Below are positions 1 to 6,685 of a stretch of DNA of 12,696 bases, piece by piece. Origin of the DNA: JAKFDK01 sp036676195 (GTDB lineage Bacteria; Bacillota; Sulfobacillia; Symbiobacteriales; ZC4RG38); NCBI GenBank assembly GCA_036676195.1, contig JAKFDK010000006.1, positions 1 through 12,696 on the forward strand. The letters run 5' to 3'. How positions within the stretch are numbered: the stretch's first letter is position 1; each line of letters opens with the position of its first letter. The position numbers were made by a program, and so were the translations under genes. Below the pieces are notes generated by a model. That model was given only the letters and a program-made list of their open reading frames with translations, was not told the origin of the DNA and ran no database searches.

Positions 1-451
1 GTTCTGGCCGGTGGCTGCCGCCCTGGCCCTGAACAATGGAAAGAACCTCGCCGACGGCGTTCGTGATCAGGCCGTTCTTGTTCGCGAGCTGGTACTCTAA
101 AGGCGCCTTCTGGGCATAGAGGGCGTTCAATGCGGCCTTCTCGCCGTCGCCACGGCAAATCAGTCCCCACTGGTCGCCATACCGCTTGAGGTCCGCCGGC
201 ATCACCACGTCAATGCTCTCGTGCGGAAACATGATGTCCAATTCCCGTGGTTGCGGGCCGTAAATCTCCTGAACCTCAGGTGGAATCACGAAGTAGTCGA
301 GCGCCCTGGGGACCTCTTTGCCGTTCACTACCTCCTTCTCCCCAAGACGGATTTCGCCGAGCCGTGGAAACCGTACGGTGTCGGTCCAGCCCTTGATCAA
401 CGCGTGCACCTCCAAACGACGATGGGAGCTGAGTAGCCCCCGAAACCCCAT
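1..451 (-). CDS. Gp3-like recombination directionality factor family protein, partial (C-terminus beyond left edge)
   Basis: This open frame runs off the left edge and gives about 150 residues without a stop. The likely body starts near LEVHALIKGWTDTVRF and contains IRLGEK, then PRALDYFVIPPEVQ, IYGPQPRELDIMFP and GLICRGDGEKAA. From memory, this motif order matches a phage and plasmid family in Firmicutes (often named 'hydrolase or metal-binding protein') that is related to phiC31 Gp3. Gp3 binds the serine integrase and switches it towards excision. The diagnostic C-terminal half, with cysteines and a QLDTSSINS-like motif, lies outside the window. The ATG at 451 is the first possible start after an in-frame stop. 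It has only a weak GGTGG upstream, and the conserved part begins about 12 codons later, so a TTG or GTG at 415-409 is also possible. An unusually structured 178-bp gap precedes it. The gene is clear; the RDF role is inferred. Confidence 0.6.
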   Translation of the reverse strand, partial: MGFRGLLSSHRRLEVHALIKGWTDTVRFPRLGEIRLGEKEVVNGKEVPRALDYFVIPPEVQEIYGPQPRELDIMFPHESIDVVMPADLKRYGDQWGLICRGDGEKAALNALYAQKAPLEYQLANKNGLITNAVGEVLSIVQGQGGSHRPE

Positions 452-532
452 CCTTGCTCACCACCATCGGAACGCTCTAAGACCCTTCGCCCCGGCGACA
501 CGACTTTCGCCAGAACTTTCCCGTTGTCACCT

Positions 533-561
533 CCTGCCCGGGCGCGCCGGCCCCGGGCAGG
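533..561 (-). repeat. GC hairpin, copy A of the CTGCCCGGG family, with Shine-Dalgarno sequence in its 3' flank
   Basis: The arms CCTGCCCGGG (533-542) and CCCGGGCAGG (552-561) are perfectly complementary over 10 bp around a 9-base loop. On the minus strand the 3' arm runs directly into AGGAGGTGA (526-534), a near-perfect Shine-Dalgarno sequence. No convincing start codon sits at normal spacing, and the downstream gene starts about 75 bases later. There is no U-run, so a terminator role is unlikely. Related hairpins occur at 4042-4071 and 7803-7846. Confidence 0.6.
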
Positions 562-571
562 GGGGAGTTAA

Positions 572-606
572 AGCCACGAAGGGGGCGGCGCCCGTGCGCC
601 GTCCCC
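572..606 (-). terminator. Possible terminator after the zinc-finger-like gene
   Basis: An 11-bp GC-rich stem (581-591 with 596-606, loop of 4) follows the stop codon at 630. On the minus strand it is followed by TTCGTGGCTTT, which is only moderately U-rich. It may be a weak intrinsic terminator, or part of a structured leader together with the adjacent hairpin at 533-561. Confidence 0.4.
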
Positions 607-629
607 CCTCCGTGTTCACCCTGCAAGCG

Positions 630-1334
630 CTATGCCAGCTTCCCGCTCCCGTGCACGTGGCCCGATGCCGGTGCCAACCTGCTCTTCCACGGCGTCTCGA
701 TCCTGTCCACCAGTGCCTTGACGGCGGCTGCAACCTCCTGGCGTTTTTCCGGCAAGTGGCCGTTGATGTTCTGGCAGGCACCTAATCCGGTGCCTTTGGC
801 CAGGATCTTGCCGTCCTTCTCAACGTGCCACTTGCAGCCTTTCGGATTGGCCGAGAAATGCGGCCAGGGAACGACGACGGATTCAGTCCTGAGCGTGTGG
901 CTCCTGCCGTTGCACACGATGCAGCTTTCGATGCCGTTCCGGAAGGGAACGGGGGAAACCACGTCAGAGGAGATCGCTCCCGGAGCAGTCCTGCCGAGGC
1001 GGCGGTTTCTCCACTCGACGGGGTTGGCCCGCGCCTGCTCCAGGGTCCAGCCATTGGGCTCCGTACCCTTGCCCTTGCAATGGTCACAAGGCTTGTCGGG
1101 CACGTACCGAACGGTCTTGTGGCCACCGCTGTAGCGCTGAACGGTATAATCGGCCACATCCACACACACAACAAAACCGTCCTTTTCGGCCACGCCCTCC
1201 CAATCCGCAGGGGACCAGTAATCAGACTGCAAGTCGCTCTCATCCTGTTTGAAGCCGTAAATCGTCCATCCGCGGCGCCGTAATTCGGCACAAACGTTAA
1301 CCTTTGCGCGCCGTTTTTGGTAGGAGTCCGTCAC
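630..1334 (-). CDS. Uncharacterised protein with two CxxC motifs (possible zinc-binding)
   Basis: This 234-residue protein is not one I recognise. The GTG start at 1334 is supported by AAGGAGGG four bases upstream. The N-terminal part has RRRGWTIYGFKQDESDLQSD and YWSPADWEGVAEKDGFVVCVD, which look like a small globular alpha/beta domain. It is followed by CDHCKGKG (about residue 83), a CxxCxGxG unit like those in the DnaJ zinc finger, and CIVCNG (about residue 138). The two CxxC pairs, about 55 residues apart, could jointly hold one zinc ion. The C-terminus is basic and helical. It follows the upstream gene by 37 bases and belongs to the same run as the next three genes. A nucleic-acid or protein-binding role is a guess from the cysteine pattern; no catalytic motif is visible. 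Confidence 0.75.
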   Translation of the reverse strand: MTDSYQKRRAKVNVCAELRRRGWTIYGFKQDESDLQSDYWSPADWEGVAEKDGFVVCVDVADYTVQRYSGGHKTVRYVPDKPCDHCKGKGTEPNGWTLEQARANPVEWRNRRLGRTAPGAISSDVVSPVPFRNGIESCIVCNGRSHTLRTESVVVPWPHFSANPKGCKWHVEKDGKILAKGTGLGACQNINGHLPEKRQEVAAAVKALVDRIETPWKSRLAPASGHVHGSGKLA

Positions 1335-1371
1335 GCAGCCCTCCTTCGCCGGTTCATGCCCTCGACCGGGG

Positions 1372-1947
1372 TCAGGCCGTCACCAGACCAAGACGGCCCA
1401 GGATCTCCTGGCGAACCTCGCCTTCCCGCCAGAATCGGGAGGCGATTGCATGGGCTTCGTCTTTGCTGGCACCCGCCTCGACCGCCTCACGGTAACGGTA
1501 CTGCCAGGAAGTCCAGTCCCTGTGGCTCTGCAGATCCTCCGGGTGCGACAGCACCCCGGATCCGTCCGGACCGTCATGGGTGAAGATGATTTGTGCCATG
1601 CTCCTCCGGGCGGTGCGCTCGGCCAGATCACGATTGGCAGCCTCATCGGACCTGAGAACATGACCGCTGGCGAAGCGGCCATCAGGGGCCAGGGTGGCAT
1701 AGGTCCAGCCGGTGACGGGGGTGCGGAAAACCACTACCGTAATCCCGTGAGCGGAAATCGCCAGTGGCTCGTAGCTGCCCTCCAGAGCGGCAACGGCCAT
1801 CCCCTTCACAGCTTCACAGGCTTCCCTGCGGTTGCCGGCCCAGGCTTCCAGGTCACCGATCGCGGCGCTGTAGCCGCTCTGGTACTTGCCCCTGGTCAAA
1901 TCCCATCGGGAACACTTGTGAACCTTCACCAGGGAGTCATCCCGCAT
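1372..1947 (-). CDS. Uncharacterised protein, translationally coupled to upstream gene
   Basis: This 191-residue protein belongs to no family I recognise. The ATG at 1947 lies inside the last codons of the preceding gene (11-bp overlap), with GGAGGG seven bases upstream, so the two are probably translationally coupled. Visible features are an N-terminal segment with KCSRWDLTRGKYQSGYSAAI, a helix EACEAVKGMAVAALEGSYEP, a beta-like stretch ISAHGITVVVFRTPVTGWTY, and a charged helical C-terminus with paired tryptophans (DWTSWQYRYREAVEAGASKD). There is no signal peptide, membrane segment or obvious catalytic triad, so it is probably a soluble cytoplasmic protein. The position between DUF932 and Gp3-like genes suggests an element-specific accessory function. 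Confidence 0.7.
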   Translation of the reverse strand: MRDDSLVKVHKCSRWDLTRGKYQSGYSAAIGDLEAWAGNRREACEAVKGMAVAALEGSYEPLAISAHGITVVVFRTPVTGWTYATLAPDGRFASGHVLRSDEAANRDLAERTARRSMAQIIFTHDGPDGSGVLSHPEDLQSHRDWTSWQYRYREAVEAGASKDEAHAIASRFWREGEVRQEILGRLGLVTA

Positions 1948-2506
1948 CGTCGAATCCCTCCAGGCCTACCTTGCGGAGCTCCTGCATCCCTTCCTTCACG
2001 CCCAGAGTAGCCAAGATGGCCCGCACCTGGTTGCCCAGGCCGCTGTTGTTGACGGATGTAGCCGTACTGGAGAAGATATCATGAATGGTTTCATCCAGGG
2101 AAAGCTCGGTTACGCCCTTTTCCTCCAGACTGCGTGCGATGTGGTCCTCCAGGCGGTATCCCGGCTGATAGCCCTCCGGCACCTCGACCATGGCAGCAGC
2201 CGCGGCACGGGCGCCCTCCAGGGCGGCGGCCGCGAGGCCCGCCGCCGTCAGGAGCCCAGCCTCGATGGCCACCCTGATCTGCCAGTAGTGCAGGCCCCGG
2301 TCGCCACCCTTCGCCGCCACGCTGGCCGCAAACGCCGGTGTCGGCAGGTCCCGTACGTCGAAGTCCGTGAAATCGCGGGTATCCGGGGGGCGCACGGCGT
2401 ACCAGTAGGTGGCCGGGTCGTCGATCCAGTCGTCCGGGTAGGTATAGAAAACGGCCAGGCCCCTGTGGATCATGAATACCTCAGCCTCGACATTTTGTAT
2501 TGGCAA
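1937..2506 (-). CDS. Uncharacterised Ala-rich helical protein
   Basis: This 189-residue protein has no recognised function. I place the start at TTG 2506 because AAGGAGGG lies seven bases upstream; the longer frame (TTG 2539) would begin upstream of that ribosome binding site and has none of its own. A downstream in-frame ATG (MIHRGLAVFYTYPDDW) is the alternative. The N-terminal part is aromatic-rich (FYTYPDDWIDDPATYWYAV). A long alanine-rich helix follows (AIEAGLLTAAGLAAAALEG), then VEVPEGYQPGYRLEDHIARS, and a C-terminal piece with TATSVNNSGLGNQVRAILAT. The C-terminus overlaps the next gene by 11 bp, and the upstream gene ends 43 bases before the start. Together with its neighbours it looks like a single operon. 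Confidence 0.7.
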   Translation of the reverse strand: MPIQNVEAEVFMIHRGLAVFYTYPDDWIDDPATYWYAVRPPDTRDFTDFDVRDLPTPAFAASVAAKGGDRGLHYWQIRVAIEAGLLTAAGLAAAALEGARAAAAAMVEVPEGYQPGYRLEDHIARSLEEKGVTELSLDETIHDIFSSTATSVNNSGLGNQVRAILATLGVKEGMQELRKVGLEGFDDAG

Positions 2507-2549
2507 TCCGATACCCTCCTTACCATCGGGGAGGCCCAAGCCGGCCCCC

Positions 2550-2861
2550 CTATCGCAACTGCAACCACTCCTGCTCGGTGAGGGCCTGGAAGGGCAGTGC
2601 CTCCCGTTGGCCCATCTGCATGGGGATCAGGGCAGGCAGCAAGGTCATTTGCAGGTACTGCGAGTCGCCTTCCCACTGATCGATCAAGTTGCCGAAGGTG
2701 GTAAGTACCATACAGTCAAGCGGGTCGGTGACCACCACACGAGGGGCATCTTCGTGGGCCATCAGGAAGGCGGGGAGCTGAGACGCCTTCAGGTATACCT
2801 TGCCATTGTGCCGCCCGTCCGCGTTATAGACGTACCCGAGCAGAGGCGAGTTGTCTTGCAT
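2550..2861 (-). CDS. Small uncharacterised protein (103 aa)
   Basis: I place the start at ATG 2861, preceded by GGGAGGG with an eight-base spacer; the longer open frame to 3038 overlaps the DUF932 gene and is not credible upstream of this point. The protein begins MQDNSPLLGYVYNADGRHNG, continues with a beta-like segment (RVVVTDPLDCMVLTTFGNLI) and ends in a helical, glutamine-rich tail (QALTEQEWLQLR). It has no membrane segment or recognisable motif. It is separated from the DUF932 gene by 124 bp holding two hairpins and is followed closely by the Ala-rich protein gene, so it may be the first gene of the four-gene uncharacterised run. Its function is unknown. Confidence 0.65.
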   Translation of the reverse strand: MQDNSPLLGYVYNADGRHNGKVYLKASQLPAFLMAHEDAPRVVVTDPLDCMVLTTFGNLIDQWEGDSQYLQMTLLPALIPMQMGQREALPFQALTEQEWLQLR

Positions 2862-2888
2862 GGGTTCATCCCTCCCAGTCATCTGCTT

Positions 2889-2950
2889 ACGGCTCCCCAA
2901 GCCGTCCGCAGCCGAACAGGGGCCGCCTGCCACTGACTGGCATGGCGGCC
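2889..2950 (-). other. Two hairpins between DUF932 gene and small gene
   Basis: After the DUF932 stop, minus-strand RNA would form a 12-bp hairpin with one bulged A (2921-2950, outer arms GGCCGCC/GGCGGCC) and then a 6-bp hairpin ACGGCT/AGCCGT (2889-2905). Neither is followed by a U-run, so they could be RNA-stabilising structures or a factor-dependent terminator rather than an intrinsic one. Confidence 0.45.
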
Positions 2951-2985
2951 TCCGTATTCCCTGCTTGCCGTTGCCACCCGCCGCC

Positions 2986-3927
2986 CTAACCCTCCAGGAG
3001 GGACAGGGCCCGGTCCAACAGCGGGTGCCCGTCCACAATCTTGGCGAACTGGGTGTCCCGCCACTGGCCCCGCTTGACGGTCGGAACGGTGTGGTCCACC
3101 CAATCGGCCACGGCGTTAATGGCGCCCCAGGCCGTCCACCGGTGTTCCTTCAAGTCCGGGACCATCATCCGCTGCCGCAACTCCGCCTGACGCCTTTTCT
3201 GCAGTTCCACGGAGGACTCTTTCTCATCCTCGGGCAGCGGCAACAGCCGGGTCACCAGGTCCGACCAGTCGTCGGGGGCCAGGCGTATGGCTCGTAGCAC
3301 CTCGGCCTTGTTGGCCAGCTCGGCCATATAGTCCCGCAGCAGTCCGAGGGAACGTCTGGCCTCGTCCACCTTGGCCAACACATCGCCCGTGTGCTTGCAC
3401 TTCCAGCTGCGCCGACGGTTCCGCAGGGCGAGATTGAGCGTGTTGTTGCAGACCACGCGAATGGGTACGACGTGGACTTCAATGCCACCGGCCCCATTGT
3501 GGTAGTTGGAGAGCAGCAGGTACACCTCGGTCGGATCGCCGGCGAGGTGGTACACCTCGGGCAGCCGCGCCAGGAACCAGATCCGTTCACCCTGGAAGAG
3601 GGAGCCGCAGGTTTCGATCAGGGCGCCTTGCTGCAGAAGCTCGTCGGCCAGCTTGCCCAGGGTAGCGTTCTGGCAGGGCCGGTACTTGGTCCCCACCACA
3701 CCCAGAACCCGTCCGTCCGTCACACGCTTGACGAACCGGCACTGTGGCACGTCCCGGCCCTGGTCGTCGAAGGCACGGGAGAGCCGTACCTCCCACTCGA
3801 TCCCTCCGGCTCTCATGGCCTCCGGAACACGGAGAAGGCGTGTTGAGGGGGTGCCCAGCCTGTGCCACGGCACCCCGCGCCCCCGCGCGTCGACGTGATA
3901 ATACATGGTCTCCACTTCATGTGCCAT
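2986..3927 (-). CDS. DUF932 (phage/plasmid-like, TIGR03299-type) protein
   Basis: This 313-residue protein starts MAHEVETM, the usual opening of the DUF932/TIGR03299 family, followed by PWHRLG (residues 20-25). The family signature VPIRVVCNNTLNLAL lies at residues 154-168, preceded by LLLSNYHNGAGGIEVHVVP. The length is within the family's usual range. DUF932 proteins are common on phages, plasmids and integrative elements of bacteria and are implicated only loosely in element maintenance; the biochemical role is unknown. The ATG at 3927 fits the family, although its ribosome binding site is poor (GGAG one base away and AAGGAAAGG about 15 bases away). The inner ATG at 3906, with GTGGAG upstream, is less consistent with homologues. 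The 196-bp region before it carries two hairpins. Confidence 0.92.
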   Translation of the reverse strand: MAHEVETMYYHVDARGRGVPWHRLGTPSTRLLRVPEAMRAGGIEWEVRLSRAFDDQGRDVPQCRFVKRVTDGRVLGVVGTKYRPCQNATLGKLADELLQQGALIETCGSLFQGERIWFLARLPEVYHLAGDPTEVYLLLSNYHNGAGGIEVHVVPIRVVCNNTLNLALRNRRRSWKCKHTGDVLAKVDEARRSLGLLRDYMAELANKAEVLRAIRLAPDDWSDLVTRLLPLPEDEKESSVELQKRRQAELRQRMMVPDLKEHRWTAWGAINAVADWVDHTVPTVKRGQWRDTQFAKIVDGHPLLDRALSLLEG

Positions 3928-3970
3928 GCTCCAGACCCCATCCTTTCCTTATATATCCCCTGCTTCGTCC

Positions 3971-3992
3971 GGTCCGCCTGAGACGGCGGACC
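3971..3992 (-). other. Perfect 8-bp hairpin upstream of DUF932 gene
   Basis: GGTCCGCC (3971-3978) and GGCGGACC (3985-3992) are perfectly complementary around a six-base loop. The hairpin lies about 45 bases before the DUF932 start codon and is followed on the minus strand by A/T-rich GATATATAAGG, not by a U-run. It could be a leader hairpin or a protein-binding palindrome. Confidence 0.5.
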
Positions 3993-4041
3993 AGGTGATG
4001 AACCCCCGTGGGAGCCCTCCCTTGCCCTCCTTTATTCCATC

Positions 4042-4071
4042 CCTGCCCGGGACCCGGTGGCCTCGGGCAGG
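4042..4071 (-). repeat. GC hairpin, copy C of the CTGCCCGGG family
   Basis: CCTGCCCG (4042-4049) pairs with CGGGCAGG (4064-4071), an 8-bp stem with a 14-base loop in the gap between the helicase and DUF932 genes. On the minus strand the 3' arm is followed by GGATGGAATAAAGGAGGG, so a Shine-Dalgarno-like sequence again lies just downstream, though less closely than in copies A and B. No start codon at useful spacing follows it. Confidence 0.5.
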
Positions 4072-4123
4072 AACGCGGTGAGGCCGCCAGGCCAAAGGCC
4101 GGCAGCCTCATCAACTTTCCGCA

Positions 4124-5998
4124 TCAGGCCGGTACCAGTAGACCGGCCTCTTCAAGAAACCTGGACGGAGGCGTTTCCCGAGACCCGCTGGACTGAGGAG
4201 CGTAAATCTCCAGCAGCCGGGCGGCCCGGGTCACCCCAACGTAGAAAAGCCTTCTCTCTTCCTCCAGAGCGGCTTCCGGCCCCACGACGGACTTGAGGGC
4301 CCGCTGACTCGGACACACGCCCTCCACGGCGTTGATGATGAAGACCGTATCCCATTCCAGGCCCTTGGCACTGTGAAACGTGCTTAGTGTAAGCCGCAGG
4401 GGCTCGGTCTGTTTCTCAGCCCGAGCCCGCTGCTGCCGCTCCTTAGCCGCAAGGTCCAAGAACTGACGGCTGGGTGCCTCGGCATCGCCCATGGCCGCCA
4501 CCGCGTCCAGGACTTCCCTGGACTCCGCTTCATCTGTACCCACCCGGGCGCAATATTCTCGGATGTAGCGGGCATAGTCCAGATGGTTGAGGATGAACAT
4601 GATGGCCTGGTTGGCCGGGAGAGTCCGCAGAGTCTGGAGCTTCTCTCCAACCTGTCGGACGGTCAACCCGTATCCCTGCTGCTGCAGGCGGATCAAGACC
4701 TCCTCTCCCTTGGCCCCCGGCTTCATGTCGAAGACCACGTTGCGTGCGACCCCGAACGGCACCGGGCGCTGTAGAAGCCGCCGGGCCTCCTCGCCCGTGG
4801 CCTCGCCCCACGCCCAGCGGATCCAGCTCAGGCAATCCTTGACCATCCACCTGCCAAAAACGGTCGGGCGCCCGCCGAGGATCTGATAGCGTATCTTGGC
4901 CTTATCCAGAAGGGTGACCAGGGTCATGGCGCTGAGGTTAGTCCGGTAAAGAACAGCAACAGTACCCCCGGCAGTCTGCAGTTCCTCCTGGATGCGGGCG
5001 ATGACCGCCTCGGCCTCGTCGCGCGAGGATGCCGGCAGAAACAAAAGCGGGGGGGTCCCTCCCTTCTGGTTCGCTACCAGGGCCTTGGGGAAGCGCACCG
5101 TATTACGCGCAATCAGTGTGGCGGCGCTGCCAACAATCGCCTCGGTACTGCGGAAGTTGCGGCCGAGACAGATCTGCTTGCATCCGGGGAGCTGGTTCAC
5201 GACTTCCACCATGATGCGGGGCTCCGCCCCGCGGAAGGCGTAGACCGACTGGTCCTCGTCGCCCACCACGAAAAGGTTGTTGTTTTGCCCCAGAATCCGC
5301 TTGATGAGCTCCCATTGCGCCGGGTTGGTGTCCTGGAATTCATCGACCATGATCTGGTCAAGGCTTTGTGAGATCTCCTTCGCCACCATCGGGTTGGTAA
5401 TCAGGGTCTCCAGAGCCGACAGGAGGAGATCATCAAAGTCCATGCTCCCGCCCTCGCGCTTGGCGGCCTGATACCCTGACCACACGCGGCCAAAAACCCA
5501 GGGCGCACAGGACTCCGGGACAAACCTCTTCAGGTCGCTCAGGGTACCGGCAAAGCGGGCGACATCCGTCAGCATACCGTCAACGCTCATGTCGTCGGCG
5601 TTGAGCTTCAGGTTCTGCATCAGCCCCCGGACGATGCGCCTGACCTCGTGGTCCTCCAGGAGCCGCCGCAGGCAGTTCTGCTGCTTCAGGAGCGCAAAGG
5701 CCCAGCCGTGAAGGGTATACATCCCCACCTTGCCCGCTTCCGCTGCCCCCACCAGGCCTGCCACCCGCTGCTTCATCTCGTTGGCCGCCGCTCGGGTAAA
5801 AGTCACGGCCAGGATCCGCCCGGGCGCTACCCCGGTCCGAATCAGGTTCGCAATGCGCAGGGTCAACACCCGGGTCTTGCCACTTCCCGGGCCGGCCACC
5901 ACGATGCAGGGACCTGTCAGGTGGTGCACCGCCGCCTGCTGTTCCGCCGTCAATTCCACGCCATGCACGCCTCCCATCCCTTCGAATATCTCCACCAT
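4124..5998 (-). CDS. UvrD/PcrA-like superfamily 1A DNA helicase
   Basis: This is an ATP-dependent 3'-to-5' DNA helicase of about 624 residues with the complete SF1A motif set: Q-motif (LTAEQQAAV), Walker A GPGSGKT (36-42), Ia TFTRAAANEM, Ib YTLHGWAF, Walker B VDEFQDT (218-224), III GDEDQSVYAFRG (246-257), IV NFRST (281-285), V TFHSAKGLEWD (540-550) and VI RRLFYVGVTRA (582-592). It is shorter than typical chromosomal PcrA/UvrD (about 720) because it ends soon after SRFLEE and lacks the usual C-terminal RNA-polymerase-binding tail. The frame opens at GTG 6037, but that codon sits in a hairpin loop. ATG 5998, ATG 5977 and GTG 5959 are candidates, the last with GGGAGG ten bases upstream. On an element it may aid replication, rolling-circle unwinding or recombination; none is shown here. 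Confidence 0.95.
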   Translation of the reverse strand: MVEIFEGMGGVHGVELTAEQQAAVHHLTGPCIVVAGPGSGKTRVLTLRIANLIRTGVAPGRILAVTFTRAAANEMKQRVAGLVGAAEAGKVGMYTLHGWAFALLKQQNCLRRLLEDHEVRRIVRGLMQNLKLNADDMSVDGMLTDVARFAGTLSDLKRFVPESCAPWVFGRVWSGYQAAKREGGSMDFDDLLLSALETLITNPMVAKEISQSLDQIMVDEFQDTNPAQWELIKRILGQNNNLFVVGDEDQSVYAFRGAEPRIMVEVVNQLPGCKQICLGRNFRSTEAIVGSAATLIARNTVRFPKALVANQKGGTPPLLFLPASSRDEAEAVIARIQEELQTAGGTVAVLYRTNLSAMTLVTLLDKAKIRYQILGGRPTVFGRWMVKDCLSWIRWAWGEATGEEARRLLQRPVPFGVARNVVFDMKPGAKGEEVLIRLQQQGYGLTVRQVGEKLQTLRTLPANQAIMFILNHLDYARYIREYCARVGTDEAESREVLDAVAAMGDAEAPSRQFLDLAAKERQQRARAEKQTEPLRLTLSTFHSAKGLEWDTVFIINAVEGVCPSQRALKSVVGPEAALEEERRLFYVGVTRAARLLEIYAPQSSGSRETPPSRFLEEAGLLVPA

Positions 5999-6025
5999 GC
6001 AATGGGCGCCTGACGCACAGCGAAC

Positions 6026-6050
6026 GGGAGCCACCACCGCGGTAGCTCCC
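6026..6050 (-). other. 10-bp hairpin just upstream of the helicase gene
   Basis: GGGAGCCACC (6026-6035) and GGTAGCTCCC (6041-6050) form a stem with a five-base loop. The single odd pair is a G-U wobble on the minus-strand RNA but a C-A mismatch on the plus strand, which fits a function in the helicase transcript. There is no U-run. Confidence 0.45.
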
Positions 6051-6153
6051 CCAAGCCGCTTCGCTATGACATCAGATGCGCTCTTCTACGGTGTCCCGGA
6101 GGGCAACTACCGCTCCGGCCGGAACCTGGGCGACCGCTTCTTACCCGATTGGG

Positions 6154-6579
6154 TCAATCATCGAACCTGCCACCGTCAAAGCAGAGACACTGGCGAAAGT
6201 CCGTTGACCATTTCCAGGGCCGGGTATCCGGTCTGAGACTCGTGATAATGCCCCAGCCCCTCGCCTCAAAGTCAATCTTCACCTGAACATGCAGCGGGCG
6301 CCCGTTTTCCGTTTGGCCGAGCAAGACCAGCACCGGACAATGGTCCAGGTTCCGGTAGATGACCTCACCGGAAGCAAGTGCGATTTGCCGAACAACCCAA
6401 TCCGGAATGGCCCGGTCGTAAAGTCTCCCGCGTACGTGGCGAGAAAGCCGCAGACGAACCCCGGTGGGATCCAGGACTCGCATCGCCCCCAGTTCCCGCG
6501 CCCCTACGGGCACCATCGCCCTCTGCACCTGTAACCATGCGGCATAGCGCTGCGGGCACGTTGGGTGGACACAGTTCAT
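6154..6579 (-). CDS. DUF4258-like domain protein next to MazF
   Basis: The C-terminal 100 or so residues resemble DUF4258: LRLSRHVRGRLYDRAIPDW, a helix VVRQIALASGEVIYR, then CPVLVLLGQTENGRPLHVQV and a strand GWGIITSL near the end. As I recall, DUF4258 proteins are small, RelE/BrnT-like in fold expectation, and often encoded beside YgiT-type zinc-finger antitoxins, so some are suspected toxins. The N-terminal 30 residues carry CVHPTC. The start is uncertain: ATG 6579 has no ribosome binding site, while GTG 6513 has GAGGG five bases upstream. Any further extension would read into mazF. It follows mazF by about 106 bases containing a strong hairpin (6622-6654). No YgiT-like partner is present. 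Family assignment is from pattern memory; the function is unproven. Confidence 0.6.
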   Translation of the reverse strand: MNCVHPTCPQRYAAWLQVQRAMVPVGARELGAMRVLDPTGVRLRLSRHVRGRLYDRAIPDWVVRQIALASGEVIYRNLDHCPVLVLLGQTENGRPLHVQVKIDFEARGWGIITSLRPDTRPWKWSTDFRQCLCFDGGRFDD

Positions 6580-6621
6580 GACCCGGGCCGGACGCGCGTG
6601 CCGCGCAGGCCCAGGCCACGT

Positions 6622-6654
6622 GGCCGGGTCCCGCGTGTACGCGGGCCCCCGGCC
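6622..6654 (-). other. GC hairpin downstream of mazF
   Basis: Outer arms GGCCGGG (6622-6628) and CCCGGCC (6648-6654) enclose inner arms CCCGCG (6630-6635) and CGCGGG (6640-6645), giving 13 paired bases with small bulges. It lies 32 bases after the mazF stop. Without a U-run it is not a classical terminator, but it could protect the mazF mRNA end or reduce read-through into the DUF4258-like gene. Confidence 0.5.
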
Positions 6655-6685
6655 CTTCACCTCCCTCAGCTCGGTGTGTGCGAGT

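Noticed and set aside
318..785. Plus-strand open frames throughout the window
   Set aside because: Each overlaps a better minus-strand gene or a non-coding gap, has composition typical of antisense frames in GC-rich DNA, and shows no recognisable motif or convincing ribosome site.
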